Part shown: positions 1 through 10,250 of the stretch, piece after piece
Layout: every line of letters starts with the position of its first letter
Numbering within the stretch: position 1 is the stretch's first letter
Assembly (NCBI GenBank): GCA_033439795.1
Contig: JAUTDP010000001.1
Span: forward strand, 5,270,001 to 5,334,000
Origin: Sordaria brevicollis
Lineage: Eukaryota > Ascomycota > Sordariomycetes > Sordariales > Sordariaceae
Length of the DNA stretch: 64,000 nt
Reading direction: 5' to 3'
Notes under the pieces: generated by a model
What the model was told of the DNA's origin: nothing
Database searches by the model: none
What the model saw: only the letters and a program-made list of their open reading frames with translations
Position numbers and translations under genes: made by a program

Positions 1-908
1 ACCGCCGTGCTTTTCTTCCGTGCCCGCAATGGCTCCTACCACAGGGTCCCGCAGATTCCCAACATCGGCTTCGAGGGTTCCAACGGAGGGATGACCGTGT
101 ACTATATGCAGGATGGGCTGGCCAACTACCAGCAGACCTCCAAGGTGACTGCTTTCAAGCAAGGCTTCCGCATGCTCGTCGGCGAAGCCTCCTACCGAAG
201 CAAGCAGCAGGCTACCCGGTTCCGGCAGCTCACATACACATGTCTCCAAGACCTTGGCACCCGGTTCCCTGAGTCCATGAACTTTCCAACCAAGCCGTGC
301 CCGGCTGGAATCATGGCCAACGTGAGGTTCCCAACCTGCTGGGATGGAAAGAACCTCGACACTCCGGATCACATGAGCCACATGGCGTATCCCGAGTCCG
401 GAACCTTTGAGAGCGGTGGACCTTGCCCGGCTAGCCATCCCGTGCGGGTACCTCAGTTGATGTATGAGACGATCTGGGACACCAGCATGTTTAACGACAA
501 GGACCTTTGGCCTGAGGACGGCAGCCAGCCTTTTGTTTGGTCTATGGGCGATCAGTAAGCTGTCATCACAAAACAATGTTGGGAGATGGAGGTCATTGCT
601 AATGATGATGAACAGTACCGGCTTCGGATCCCACGGTGACTATGTCTTTGGCTGGAAGGGCGATTCCCTGCAGCGGGCCATGGACTCGGCGTGCTATGTC
701 AACTGCCCAACTCTGAAGACGCAGAGCGTGTCGGCGATGAACAAGTGCAAGTACAACGAGGTTCTGGTGGATGAGCCGATTGACGGATGTAAGTCTGCCA
801 TATGGTATCTTCTGGTCGTTGATGTGTAACATGCGCTGATATGAGTGACCTATTTTAGGGCTCGATTCCATTCCCGGAAACCCAATGGTGGGGATGGAGA
901 AGAAGTAG
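1..908 (+). CDS. DUF1996 domain protein, 3' portion (5' truncated by window edge)
   Basis: Three exons join in frame: 1-554, 616-788 and 859-908, with GT-AG introns of 61 and 70 nt. The reading frame is open from base 1, so the start lies outside the window; GTG at 7 is an internal codon. The visible part runs from FFRARNGSYHRVPQ through repeated Cys, Trp and His-rich stretches (FPTCWDGKN, DHMSHMAYP, CPASHPVRVPQ, WDTSMFND, SHGDYVFGW) to the C-terminal DEPIDGW and ends at TAG 906-908. These are the conserved blocks I associate with DUF1996, a family of secreted fungal proteins, some fused to WSC domains, with no established reaction. The signal peptide and first half would be upstream. The short C-terminus after the last intron shows no WSC domain or anchor. 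I am sure of the coding frame and fairly sure of the family; function is unknown. Confidence 0.85.
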
Positions 909-3163
909 ACCCCCACAAGGTCATATCTATGAAGATAGTGGTGAAACCAAAGTAGACCGAGGCGAAGTGGGTTGGAGTGATATCGATAGAGAGCGTGATA
1001 AGATTGATGGTGTTTTTGTGTTCCTGTAACTTAGAGGTCAGGTCAAATATAGGATGATGTATGGTGCACCTTTTTGGGCATTGCTGCGTTGGATGACGAC
1101 CATTTTGATGAGTGGTCCTGCTGTGTTTGTAACAAAAAGCCTCGATCCAAATAACAATGTCCCCGAGTTAAGCGTAGATGACATCAGGTTGGATGCAGTG
1201 TTGTGCTGTCAGGTACGGATTTTGGGCATCGTCGGCGAGATGAAAGTCAAAAAGACCGAGATGCGGTCTAGATGGTTCTGTCGTCATTGTCTTTCGCTCA
1301 CCTCCTTTTGTCGACCGGCTTCCCGTTGTCTCTCCACATCGTACGTGGGTGTGTAACCAGACAGCTCGCGACGAAGAGGACCACAGGGCCGCCACCTCGG
1401 CTACATCAGCAGCCCCAGCCTAGGTCTGTGTATCGTGGCCGATATCGTGGATGGCCAGATCACCCAGCCGCGGCCAGCATAGTCGTATACGCGAGAAAGG
1501 CGTCCATTCATTCTATTCGGGTTCCACGATGCTTCGGTGCTTGATGTGGCACAGCCGCCCTGGATCGCCTGGCTGCTTTTGGTCCTGCACGCAATGGCAT
1601 GGGGGCATCGTGGCATGGTATGGCTGAGTGGCAGGTTGGTTTCCCGAGAGGTGGCCGACGACGGGAGGGTCGGAGACAGCCCAATTGACGATTGCCGTGA
1701 GGTTGGGTAAGTACGGTTACCTCCGAAAGGCAATTGACAAAAATAGGTGAGACTGGTGACGGCGACGACGATGGCTCCGGATGTTTGCATGGACAATTGT
1801 CGATGCCGACGGGTAGACCGGCAGCTCCCAGCCGTCCATCATGACGGGACGTTGAAGTGTTGTGGTTTGTGGTTCGTTTGTGGTTGGGGAAGAAATGGAG
1901 GCAGGCTGTCCTAGCGCGGGGTGCGGATGTAGATCTTCCTGGGCTGTACAGGATATGACTAGATAAGGACCGAACGGATATATGACTCTCAATATTTTAT
2001 GTACAGATTTACACTCTACCCCGCTCGGAGCACTGTCCGTCGAGCAACCACTAAAAAAAATCATGGCGCCCAAGCACCCAAGACAGGCACCCGTCTGTGT
2101 GTGTCTTGCATGTCTTGCAATTGGCCACAAATGTTGATCTGGCAACACCTCAAACAACACAATCATGAACCAGAAGGGGCAACAGATCGGTGGTAACATC
2201 CCACACCTTTATGCGGAATATACAAGCTCTGTTCCGCACCAACCTGGGAATACGAGCCCCAAAGGAGGCATCCCAAAGCAAAAGGGGAGAAAGACCGGAT
2301 AGACACCGCATCTTTGGTGGTGGCAGCTGTGTGACCTCCCCATCATCAACTCTTTATGCTTGTGCCCGGACATGGACACAGCAGGAACGACAACACCTCG
2401 AACAGCACTGAACACGCTAGGTAGCGATACTCTTACTTCGACGGTATCCCATGGCACAGGTTACCGAATCTACACCGACATCTGGCACGCCACGAGGGAG
2501 GGGTCTCGGAGATCTGCAGCCCTAACTACCGTCGCGGATCGTTAACATATCGAGACACAATGTCGGGCAGTCGGGCGGCCCAGACGGCTTAGACGGCCCA
2601 ACGCGGTGGCTGGGGCTGGAGTCACTCCTATGATACCCAGAAATTGGCCACAAGGAAACCAGAGAGAGGAAACCATAGACGGCAGCACCGACGGTCGACC
2701 GCCTTTCCGGGTCTTTTCACTTGGTTTTACTCGTCTAACTCGTTCCAGGCGGAGCATGATAACGTTACAATTGCATATTGGAACACGAGACGCAAGATGA
2801 CTTGGGGTTCAGCTTGCAATATCATTTGGTAACCACTAAGAAAAAAACTGGTGATAGTACCATGTCTACGTTACGCCTATACTAAATGGCTGCTATAGCA
2901 AAGCTATAAAGCGACAGCCAAGGAACCTCACGAGTCAAAACCCGGACTAACTAAACCACACAACAAATAACGATCTGCAGTACAAGCGGCTGATCTATAA
3001 CTTTTCTCCTTCTCCCAGCCTTCTAGACAAAATAAAACCCACTGGACCCCTAGTACATCATTCTGTTTAATACTAATACAAATCCAACCTCACCTCATCG
3101 TGAACCACCACAACCGCGAACTATCTCAAACCTCAGCAACAAACCATCAAATACACTACCAGA
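909..3163. other. Intergenic region, no supported gene
   Basis: This stretch has normal composition and is not RIP-mutated. It contains several unrelated overlapping open frames of 60-160 codons on both strands. None shows a domain, a convincing intron structure or a signal peptide. The last 300 bases probably hold the promoter and leader of the secreted-protein gene starting at 3164; there is a pyrimidine-rich, CA-rich leader just before its ATG. Confidence 0.5.
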
Positions 3164-3878
3164 ATGCTCACATCAACACTCACCACCGCCCTCGCGGCCG
3201 CCTTCCTCCTCCCCTTCTCCTCAGCATCCCCCATCGCCATCCGCCAAGAAACAGAAACCAGCACATCCACAACACCGCCAACCCACCCCGGCGACGGCTC
3301 CGGGAGCGAACCCTCCTGCTCCACCACCTCCTTCCAAAACTTCTCCTGGGCCCTCTCAGCATTCGACTACCACGCCTCCTTCATATTCACCACCCCTGCC
3401 CACCAAAATTCCTGGGGCTACGTCAGCTTTAACCTGTCCAACCCTGCCATCGGCTCCAGTGTCACCACAGTCTGCAGCGCTTCAAGCAGCCAGCTCTCCG
3501 ACTTTTTCTATGGGAATGTGCAGTACATTTGCACCAACACACCTGAAGGCAAAAAGAGCGATGTTGGAAAGACGACGTTTGACTTTAATCGCCCGACGGG
3601 CGAACTGAGGTTTAACCAGAGCTGGACGTGTAGGGATGGGGATCCTAGGTGGCCGTGAGTATTTCCCTTCAACATATGGATGGGGATGATGACTAATATG
3701 GTGATAATGTAGTACCACGTTCACTGGCTATGCGGCTGTTAACCTCCAGTTGGATTGCACCGAGTCGACTTGGCAGAACAAGAACTGGACGTTGGGACAG
3801 ATTTACTCGACGAGGGATGTCAGGTGCTCGCCTGTGGATTTGAGTGTTAATCCGAAGGAGATGACTGCTGTGGCCTGA
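3164..3878 (+). CDS. Small secreted cysteine-containing protein, possibly AA1-like fold
   Basis: Two exons, 3164-3654 and 3713-3878, are joined over a 58-nt GT-AG intron, giving 218 aa. The N-terminus (MLTSTLTTALAAAFLLPF) is a clear signal peptide ending near SASP, followed by a Ser/Thr/Pro-rich linker to about residue 45. The mature domain has six cysteines (in SCS, VCS, ICT, TCR, DCT and RCS), which could form three disulfides, and several NxS/T sites such as NQS and NWT. The conserved-looking core includes FDYHASFIF, NSWGYVSFNL and SDFFYGN. The size, signal peptide and beta-rich Cys pattern resemble fungal AA1-like (Alternaria allergen fold) small secreted proteins, but I assign that family only tentatively. 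It is likely extracellular, with unknown role. The ATG is preceded by an A/C-rich leader typical of fungal starts. Confidence 0.8.
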
Positions 3879-4109
3879 GCATCTATCACGGAAGAGGTTG
3901 GGTGAGGCTGTCGTCGTGGGTGTGTTGGGTGTGGCTGCATGGGCTTTTGGGTTCCCTACCTGGGGAAAACGGGTGAATGCAATGAGCGTATCTGACAATG
4001 CTTGCATGGCTTATGAACGGTAATGAGGACTATGACTTTGGAAATATCTAATACGTAGTGCTTAATGGTAACCCTATCTAGAGAAGGGCTCAGTCGAAAT
4101 GCCAGATTA

Positions 4110-6833
4110 TCACACAATCCTGGTCTCCTTCATCTCCCAGCCGTCGAGCAGCCCGGCTTCTAGAGCCTCAGGAACGCTAATGCCCCCGTGATCTCGTAAC
4201 TTATTTGCCCGTTGTATGTTGTTGACCCGTTCATATGTCTCCGAAGCATGACCTTCCCCTTCCGGGTGAGTAAGAAGAACCAAGAAATGCACCTCTTCCT
4301 CCATGTAACCGAGGACAACCACTCGAAAATGATACTCTTTTTTGAGAGGAGACAAGGGTATATTGCCAGCAGGATCGCATAACCCATCGGCAATCGTGCA
4401 GAGATCGTGCTCGGTTTTCTCTCGAAGTCGGTTCCCGGCTGGTCCCATTAACAGCTTGCAGGGGACGGTACGAGAAAGATCGGTCCAGACCCATACGTCT
4501 TTGGCATTCTCACTCAAGGGGTCTCCGAAGTTTCGTCGATGGGCCTTTAAAAACCTTTCCACTTCTCGGTACGTTGGCTTTCCATTTCCCGCAGAGAACT
4601 CGGAGAAATTCCAGAGAACTGCGTCAAATGAGTAGCCCACAAGCCGTAGTACCGGCGGGTGAATCTTCATTGTAGAAATTTTTGACACCAGATTATCCTC
4701 TGAGAGACCATGTCCAACCACTGTACTTTTGTCTTTGACACAATCTTGACAATCGCTTTTCGGAAGCCCATCAGGGTGACCATGAAGGACCGTCAGCCCA
4801 TTGCCCGATTCCATTGAGAGTATGACTGAAGAGCGGAAGTTCTTCTGCACTATGAGGTATACTCCTTGCATCCAAATTCGAAAACCTGACATCAGTAGGG
4901 CTCTTCCGTCCCACTCAACCCATGACCAGCCGGGGAAATGACGTCGTCGCATAGTGCCGGAGTAGGAACCATGTTTTTCATCGCGTATTGAGTTCTTGTG
5001 AAGAATGTCATTGAAGCGCAAGCGCCACAAGAAGCCTGCCACCAAGCTGTGTAACAGATTATCGTTGGTCGTAAAGATTGGGACCCCCCATATGTGATAC
5101 ACAGGCGGCTGTGCAGAACTGAATCTCTTCAATACGCCTTCAAAGGCATTCAGTGCATCGCTCTGAAAGCCTAGTTCCCTCTCGGAATATGCTTCAATGA
5201 GTATAGGCAGGTCTTCGGCTTCTACCCCAACCCTTCCGTCTGGGAAGGGTAAGGGGTTATGTGATGGTTTGAATCGGTACAAGGGGGAAAACCGATTGAG
5301 CAGGTCATGCTGACACTGAGGAATATGAAAGCTTTCCATGCACCGCATGGAGTTGCACTGGAAGTAGACTTGATTCTCGAGAAAACACAGCCGGCGGCAC
5401 GATAGAAGCCCTTCTTGGAACGTCCAGGCCCTTGTGTCCCATTTTGTTTTTGAGAGCTGAGAATCAATGTCAGGATGGAGCAGAACGAGAGTCCCGGATC
5501 CAATTTTGAAGGACTCTTGTGGATTCCGTATAGTTGATGCAACACCAGGTAGGCCACAGGAAGGATCGTGACCTGTGGCTGCGATTATGGTAATGGAGGC
5601 ACATCCGTAGATGATGTCCATGCTCTTGATTTGGGAGTGCTTGGCCTCTTCGTTGTTTTGTGGAATGCAGTATCTATCAACCCAGAGATATCTAAAGCCC
5701 ATGGTCTGGGTTGCGACAATCGCATCGTCAATAACCTTTGGCGTCTGTGTCGGGAGCTCGTCTCCTGTTGGAACATCTGCAGCGTGCTGAGAGCCCCATA
5801 CGTAACTGAGCGCAACGAATTGAGGGGTGTCAATTCCTGCTCTTTTGCTCAGTGCCACCAGCCTTCGAGATGAACACTCAATGAGTTTGAACCCTGGAAT
5901 CTCGAAAACCTGAGTCATGTCAGGCGAGCAAATGTCCCCATGATGTGAACGGCAAACCGAAATCCACTGTTTGACAGCATCAAAATCAACTCGCGGTCCA
6001 AGGAGCCTCGGACCCAGAGTATCTCGGCTCTCGTCGACGTCGTCCAGAAACATAACTGGCAAATGTCGCTCGCTGTGCCCATCCTCATTCACGAGCGAAA
6101 AAACCCCAAGCTTGGTGTGAGAATCTTGCCACATGGTTGTCTTGAGAGACACAGACTCGAGGACGTCCCCTGTTAACTTTCCAATAGTCCGGATGAACTG
6201 GCAAAGGCACGAGAGCGGTTGATCGTGGTCCTCAGTATTAAAAATTCCATCCGAAAGCCGTATATACTCGTTGTCGATTGCTGCATGCTGTTTCCAATAC
6301 GTGAGGCTGGACGCTAAATGTTTACACGCATCGCAAACGTTCGAAAGCCTGTTCTGGGAATCTCTTTCTTCCATCTTCTTGATCCCTGCCACAACGAGCG
6401 GTTAGCAACGAGAAATCCATCACTCCTGCTTTGGACCATTCATGGATCTGTTTCTCTTCGAGATTTCTTGGTTCAACGTCGTCAATCCCAATACACGGGA
6501 CAATTTCCGCCTCGATGACCCGATGTATTGTTTGTTTCAGGCTGCATGCAATCCGCCCGCTCAAGTAAAACGTATAGAGCAAAACAACTGCTTACTCTTC
6601 CATATATGGCGCTTGCGGACTATACCCTTCACTCTTAATCCACCTGATACTGACTCATCCCGGATTAAATCGACATTGGAAGATGGGGCCGGTACTTCAA
6701 TATCAGAACCGAGCTCGAGCTCGTCGTATACACTGTCTTGGACATTTGCAGCGTCAATGAGAGAAATAGAGGGGTTTCTCGCTTTTGCGCGGTCCAGGTG
6801 ATGTCGAACTTCTGCGGTTAAACTGTTCGACAT
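4110..6833 (-). CDS. HET (heterokaryon incompatibility) domain protein
   Basis: A long uninterrupted minus-strand frame ends at 4110. Its HET domain opens with FVALSYVWG and continues with YLWVDRYCIPQ and ITIIAATGHD, the standard HET blocks. HET proteins mediate non-self recognition and cell death between fungal strains or in response to other organisms. Two starts are possible. The ATG at 6374 gives 754 aa without introns. The model given here adds an upstream exon, 6833-6596 (MSNSLTAEVRHHLDRAKARN...), spliced at GAAGA|GTAAGC to an acceptor at 6386, preceded by the branch sequence CTAAC. The 210-nt intron keeps frame exactly and gives 837 aa with HET from about residue 270. No NACHT, ankyrin or WD repeats follow; the long C-terminal part is unassigned. 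A Trp-rich HFPGWSWVEW block, common after HET, is present. The domain call is sure; the 5' exon is inference. Confidence 0.85.
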
Positions 6834-7345
6834 TGTTTATGATTGTCCGACGCTTTCGTGAAAGCGACAGTTGCCTGGTGTGTCGTACGCAATGATGGAG
6901 TTTGGAGGTATCGCAAAGACGGACTGGTTGTTGACCTGACTTAAATGTAAGAGGGGCGAAGGGGAGCAGTCGGTTGTCCGTTTTGCTTGGAATGGGGGAA
7001 GACGAGAGGAGTCACCTGCCTCGTTCCGCCAAATGGAACTATCACGGCGAGCGGCTGAGCGCCACATGGAGAGGAAAACCCTGGGCGGGGCTGCACAGCC
7101 CGCACTTGCACACCAGTCAGCGTTTTATTGGCAGGTCCGAAGAGTAAGATGTGATCGAAGGTACTGGAGGATGTACTGCTTCCTCACTGCCTGTTTATCA
7201 TAGCTTGCAATTGGTCCTAGAAACTCTGAATCAATTCAATCTCGACTGAATAGCGAAAGTACCAATCACTCAACATAAACTTCATCAACGCGCCTTCCAA
7301 GATCACCACCACCCCTACCATCACCAACCCGCCCTTTCGCAAAAC
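6834..7345. other. Intergenic region upstream of the HET gene
   Basis: About 510 bases lie between the proposed start of the HET-domain gene and the stop of the Con-6-family gene; both are on the minus strand. I see no open frame with recognisable content. It should hold the HET promoter and the 3' UTR of the small gene. Confidence 0.4.
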
Positions 7346-7848
7346 TTAACCAGCAGCAGCCCGACTCCCGTACAAGTTCTCCGCCGCACTCTTACTGACC
7401 GGCTTGTTCTTGATTGCCTCCTGCGTCTCGCTGCCTCCCAACTCTTTGATCATCTTTTCGCTGTGCTTCTTGGATTCCTCGCTTGTGTCTGTTGTAGTTA
7501 CTCCGGTTAGCTCCTTCTTGAGAGGAACGAAGTGCAAAGTTCATTGTGCAATCAAGAGCTGAAGTCCAACCGGGAAGGCGGGTCCAAACGGACAACGAAT
7601 GGAGCGGAAGGCACAAACCGCACCGACCGATAAAGCCCCAAAGCCCGAACGATGGATGAAAAAGAGAAGGAAAACACAACTTGAACTCAACAGCGAAAAA
7701 AGAAAAGGAAAGAACACATACTAGGATTCCCCAAATTCGCTTTATGCCCTCTAATCTCATTAGCCGTATGCTCCTTACCTTCGCCGAGCTCTTTCATGTC
7801 GTTGGACATGACCGACTTGGCGCCTTCGGAGGAGATCTGGGCTGCCAT
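7346..7848 (-). CDS. Con-6 family small protein (conidiation-associated motif)
   Basis: Exon 1 is 7848-7722 and exon 2 is 7488-7346, separated by a 233-nt intron (donor GTATGT, branch CTAAC, acceptor CAACAG), giving 89 aa. The split codon restores Asn in GHKANLGNPNTSEESKK, followed by HSEKMIKEL. That is the single Con-6 repeat pattern (GHKANL-NPN-SEEAK-HS). Neurospora con-6 itself carries such repeats and is expressed during conidiation; this gene has one repeat and Ala/Lys/Glu-rich flanks, so it is a family member rather than con-6. The protein is hydrophilic, with no signal peptide or membrane segment, and is probably a small, largely disordered cytosolic protein. The reconstructed motif across the junction is strong support for the splice choice. 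Confidence 0.8.
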
Positions 7849-8633
7849 CTTCTTCTGCTTTCTTTTTCGTTCGGTAAAGGCCTCGAGGGCGACGGCGAAT
7901 GGGAAACAAATTTTGACGGATTTTTAATTTGGTGGTTTTAGTTTTGGGATTGGCTGACTTTTCTGATGGATGTTGGAAGAGGTTTGGGATGCTGCTGCGA
8001 CTCAAGTTGGGTCAAGACGAGATATATCCTCGAATTTGCTGCGGTCTCGTGATTGGATGACGTCTTTGGAGAGCGCTCGTACTCCCGTCTTTACCTTGTG
8101 AGAACAAAGCAATCTTAATGAGAACAGAACGCAGTGTTTTCCCAAGGTGAGGAGGGTCTCACATTTGACGTCATTCGTGGTCCCCGTCTTGGCGCTCACG
8201 AGATTCCACGGGTGTCGGCACCACCGGATTGACTTGGCAGCTTGACTGGGAGAGAGTGTGTGCGATGGCCAAGAGCAAGAGGAAATAGGATTACAGTGGT
8301 CAAGTCATGGTACCAAGGGAGTAGATACGTGGAAGAAGAATGGTACCAAATGATGATGCACCAAATCCACATATGAAAGCTAGGATGACAAGAAGAGTGT
8401 GAGCTGCTCGATTTCGACGAACGTCAACTGGTATTAACAAGAAAGCCACATGGTATCATTGGTATAAACATAAAAGTACCCATCTCCAGAAACAATCGCC
8501 GACCGATCATTCCTTCCATATCATTATCCACATATCCACATTACAACTTCCCAGACAAGAAAGCCGTCCTCGTCCAGGTCGGGCCATCTGCATTCGCATC
8601 ATCATATCAACAACTCCCAAGCCGAGTCACAGT
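7849..8633. other. Intergenic region: Con-6-family promoter and transporter 3' end
   Basis: This stretch has normal composition. It should carry the promoter of the Con-6-family gene (right of its ATG at 7848) and the 3' UTR of the ammonium transporter that ends at 8634. Two short minus-strand open frames here show no recognisable domain. Confidence 0.4.
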
Positions 8634-10250
8634 TTAGACCTGCTTCTCAGGGTCCCTCCCGCTGATGCTGCCAGCAGTACTGTTAGGAGCAGTCACCCCA
8701 GGAATGACATCCAAGCTGCGAGTAACCTCAACGTAGTCGTACGCGAACTCGCCGAGCTGGTCGTCATCAAGACCAATTTCCTCCTGGTGCTCATCGACAC
8801 GGAGCGAGAGGCCAGGAACGAGGTTGAGCAGGAAGAGGATGACGCAGGTCATGACGAAGGAGTAGGAGAAGCCAGCGACCGAGTCGGCGAGCTGGTAGGC
8901 GAGCTGAATGTAGTTCTGGTTGACCCAGCCACCGTCGATGACGGAGGAACCGTCGAGAGCGGCGATGTAGTCACTGTGAACAGCGTTAGTACTGCAGTCG
9001 ATGGAAGAGAAGGGGGGGTGGCGAGACATACGCAGCAAAGATACCAGTCAACAAGTTACCGACGATACCACCGACACCGTGCTCAGCGAACACATCGAGG
9101 GCCTCATCAATACCGAGCAAGAACTTGAGCTTGGTAGCAAAGTTGCAGCTGATACCGCCGACAACACCAAAGATGACGGCCGACCAGGGAGGAACGTAAC
9201 CCGCAGCAGGGGTAATGGCGACGAGACCAGCAATGGCACCGGAACAGAAACCGACGGTGCTCCACTTCCTCTCCAGACGGTAATCGAGCAAGACCCAGGT
9301 CAAGCCACCGACGCAAGCAGCGATGTGGGTGACGATGCAGGCCATGACGGCGCGGAGGTTAGCGGCGAGAGCACTACCGCCGTTGAAGCCGAACCAGCCA
9401 ACCCAGAGGAACACGGTGCCGAGGACGACGTGGGTGACGTTGTGGGGGCGGTAAGGAAGGCCGTTGACCTTGCTGTAGCCGTTGCGCTTGCCGAGCATGA
9501 GCGAGTAGGCGAGGGCCGCAGCGCCGGAGCTGATGTGCACGGGGGTACCGCCGGCAAAGTCGAGACCGCCCATCTTGAAGGACCAGCCGTTGGCGTTCCA
9601 GGTCCAGTAGGCAAGGGGGTCGTAGACAATGGTAGTCCAGATGAACATGAAGACCAGGGCAGGGAGCATACGGCCGCGATCAGCGCACGCGCCAATAGCG
9701 AGAGCGGGACTATGTTCACGTCAGCACCATTACGGAAGACTATAAGAGGGCGAGAACATACGTGATGGCGGCGAACATGCCCTGGTAGAGGCAGAAAAGG
9801 AGGTCGGGAATCTTGGTGCTACCAACGCTAGGCTGGGCAAGAGTCTTCATGAGACCAAAGTTGGAGAGGTTGCCAATGTAGGCGCTTCCGGTATGGGAGA
9901 AGGCGAGCGAGTAACCCCAGAAGAACCATTGGAACCCTACGATGGCTATCGACATGAGGGCGAGCCAGATGAGGGCCAGGGCGGACTTTCTTCGTGCGAG
10001 ACCACTGTAGAAGAAACCGACACCGGGAACCATGAGAAGCACGAGGGCCGTACATGTCATGATCCAACCGAAATCTCCGGCCTGGTGTAAGTTATGTGTT
10101 AGCCTCCGATATTTTCTTCCATTACTCCTTCACGAGATGGCACGGTGGTCGTACAGAGTAGAAGCGGTTGAGGTCTTCGAGCATGGGGTTGCCTCCAGGG
10201 TCGGCGGCATCGGTCACCCCTTCATACGTCTCGACAGGGCCGGACGACAT
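8634..10250 (-). CDS. Ammonium transporter (Amt/Mep family)
   Basis: Four exons, 10250-10155, 10081-9762, 9709-9032 and 8973-8634, join in frame with introns of 73, 51-52 and 58 nt, giving 477 aa. It is a plasma-membrane permease of about eleven helices that moves ammonium into the cell. The family signature is clear: DFAGGTPVHISSGAAAL, WFGFNGGSALAANLRA, GFCSGAIAGLVAITPAAGYV and FAEHGVGGIVGNLLTGIFA. Both pore histidines of the twin-His pair are present (in PVHIS and EHGVGG), as in Mep2/MepA-type proteins; yeast Mep1 and Mep3 have Glu at the first position. The N-terminus before helix 1 (MSSGPVETYEGV...) is short and extracellular. The acidic cytosolic C-terminus (LRVDEHQEEIGLDDDQLGE) is a normal Amt tail. 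It lies 3.3 kb downstream of lao on the same strand, and GATA sites upstream suggest nitrogen control. Confidence 0.95.

Noticed and set aside
1717..2199. A 160-codon minus-strand frame in the first intergenic region
   Set aside because: Cys/His/Pro-rich without recognisable pattern, and overlapped by frames on the other strand. Not supported.
9001..9765. A 254-codon frame antisense to the ammonium transporter
   Set aside because: Asp/Glu/Gly-rich shadow of the transporter's helices; the minus-strand gene explains the sequence.
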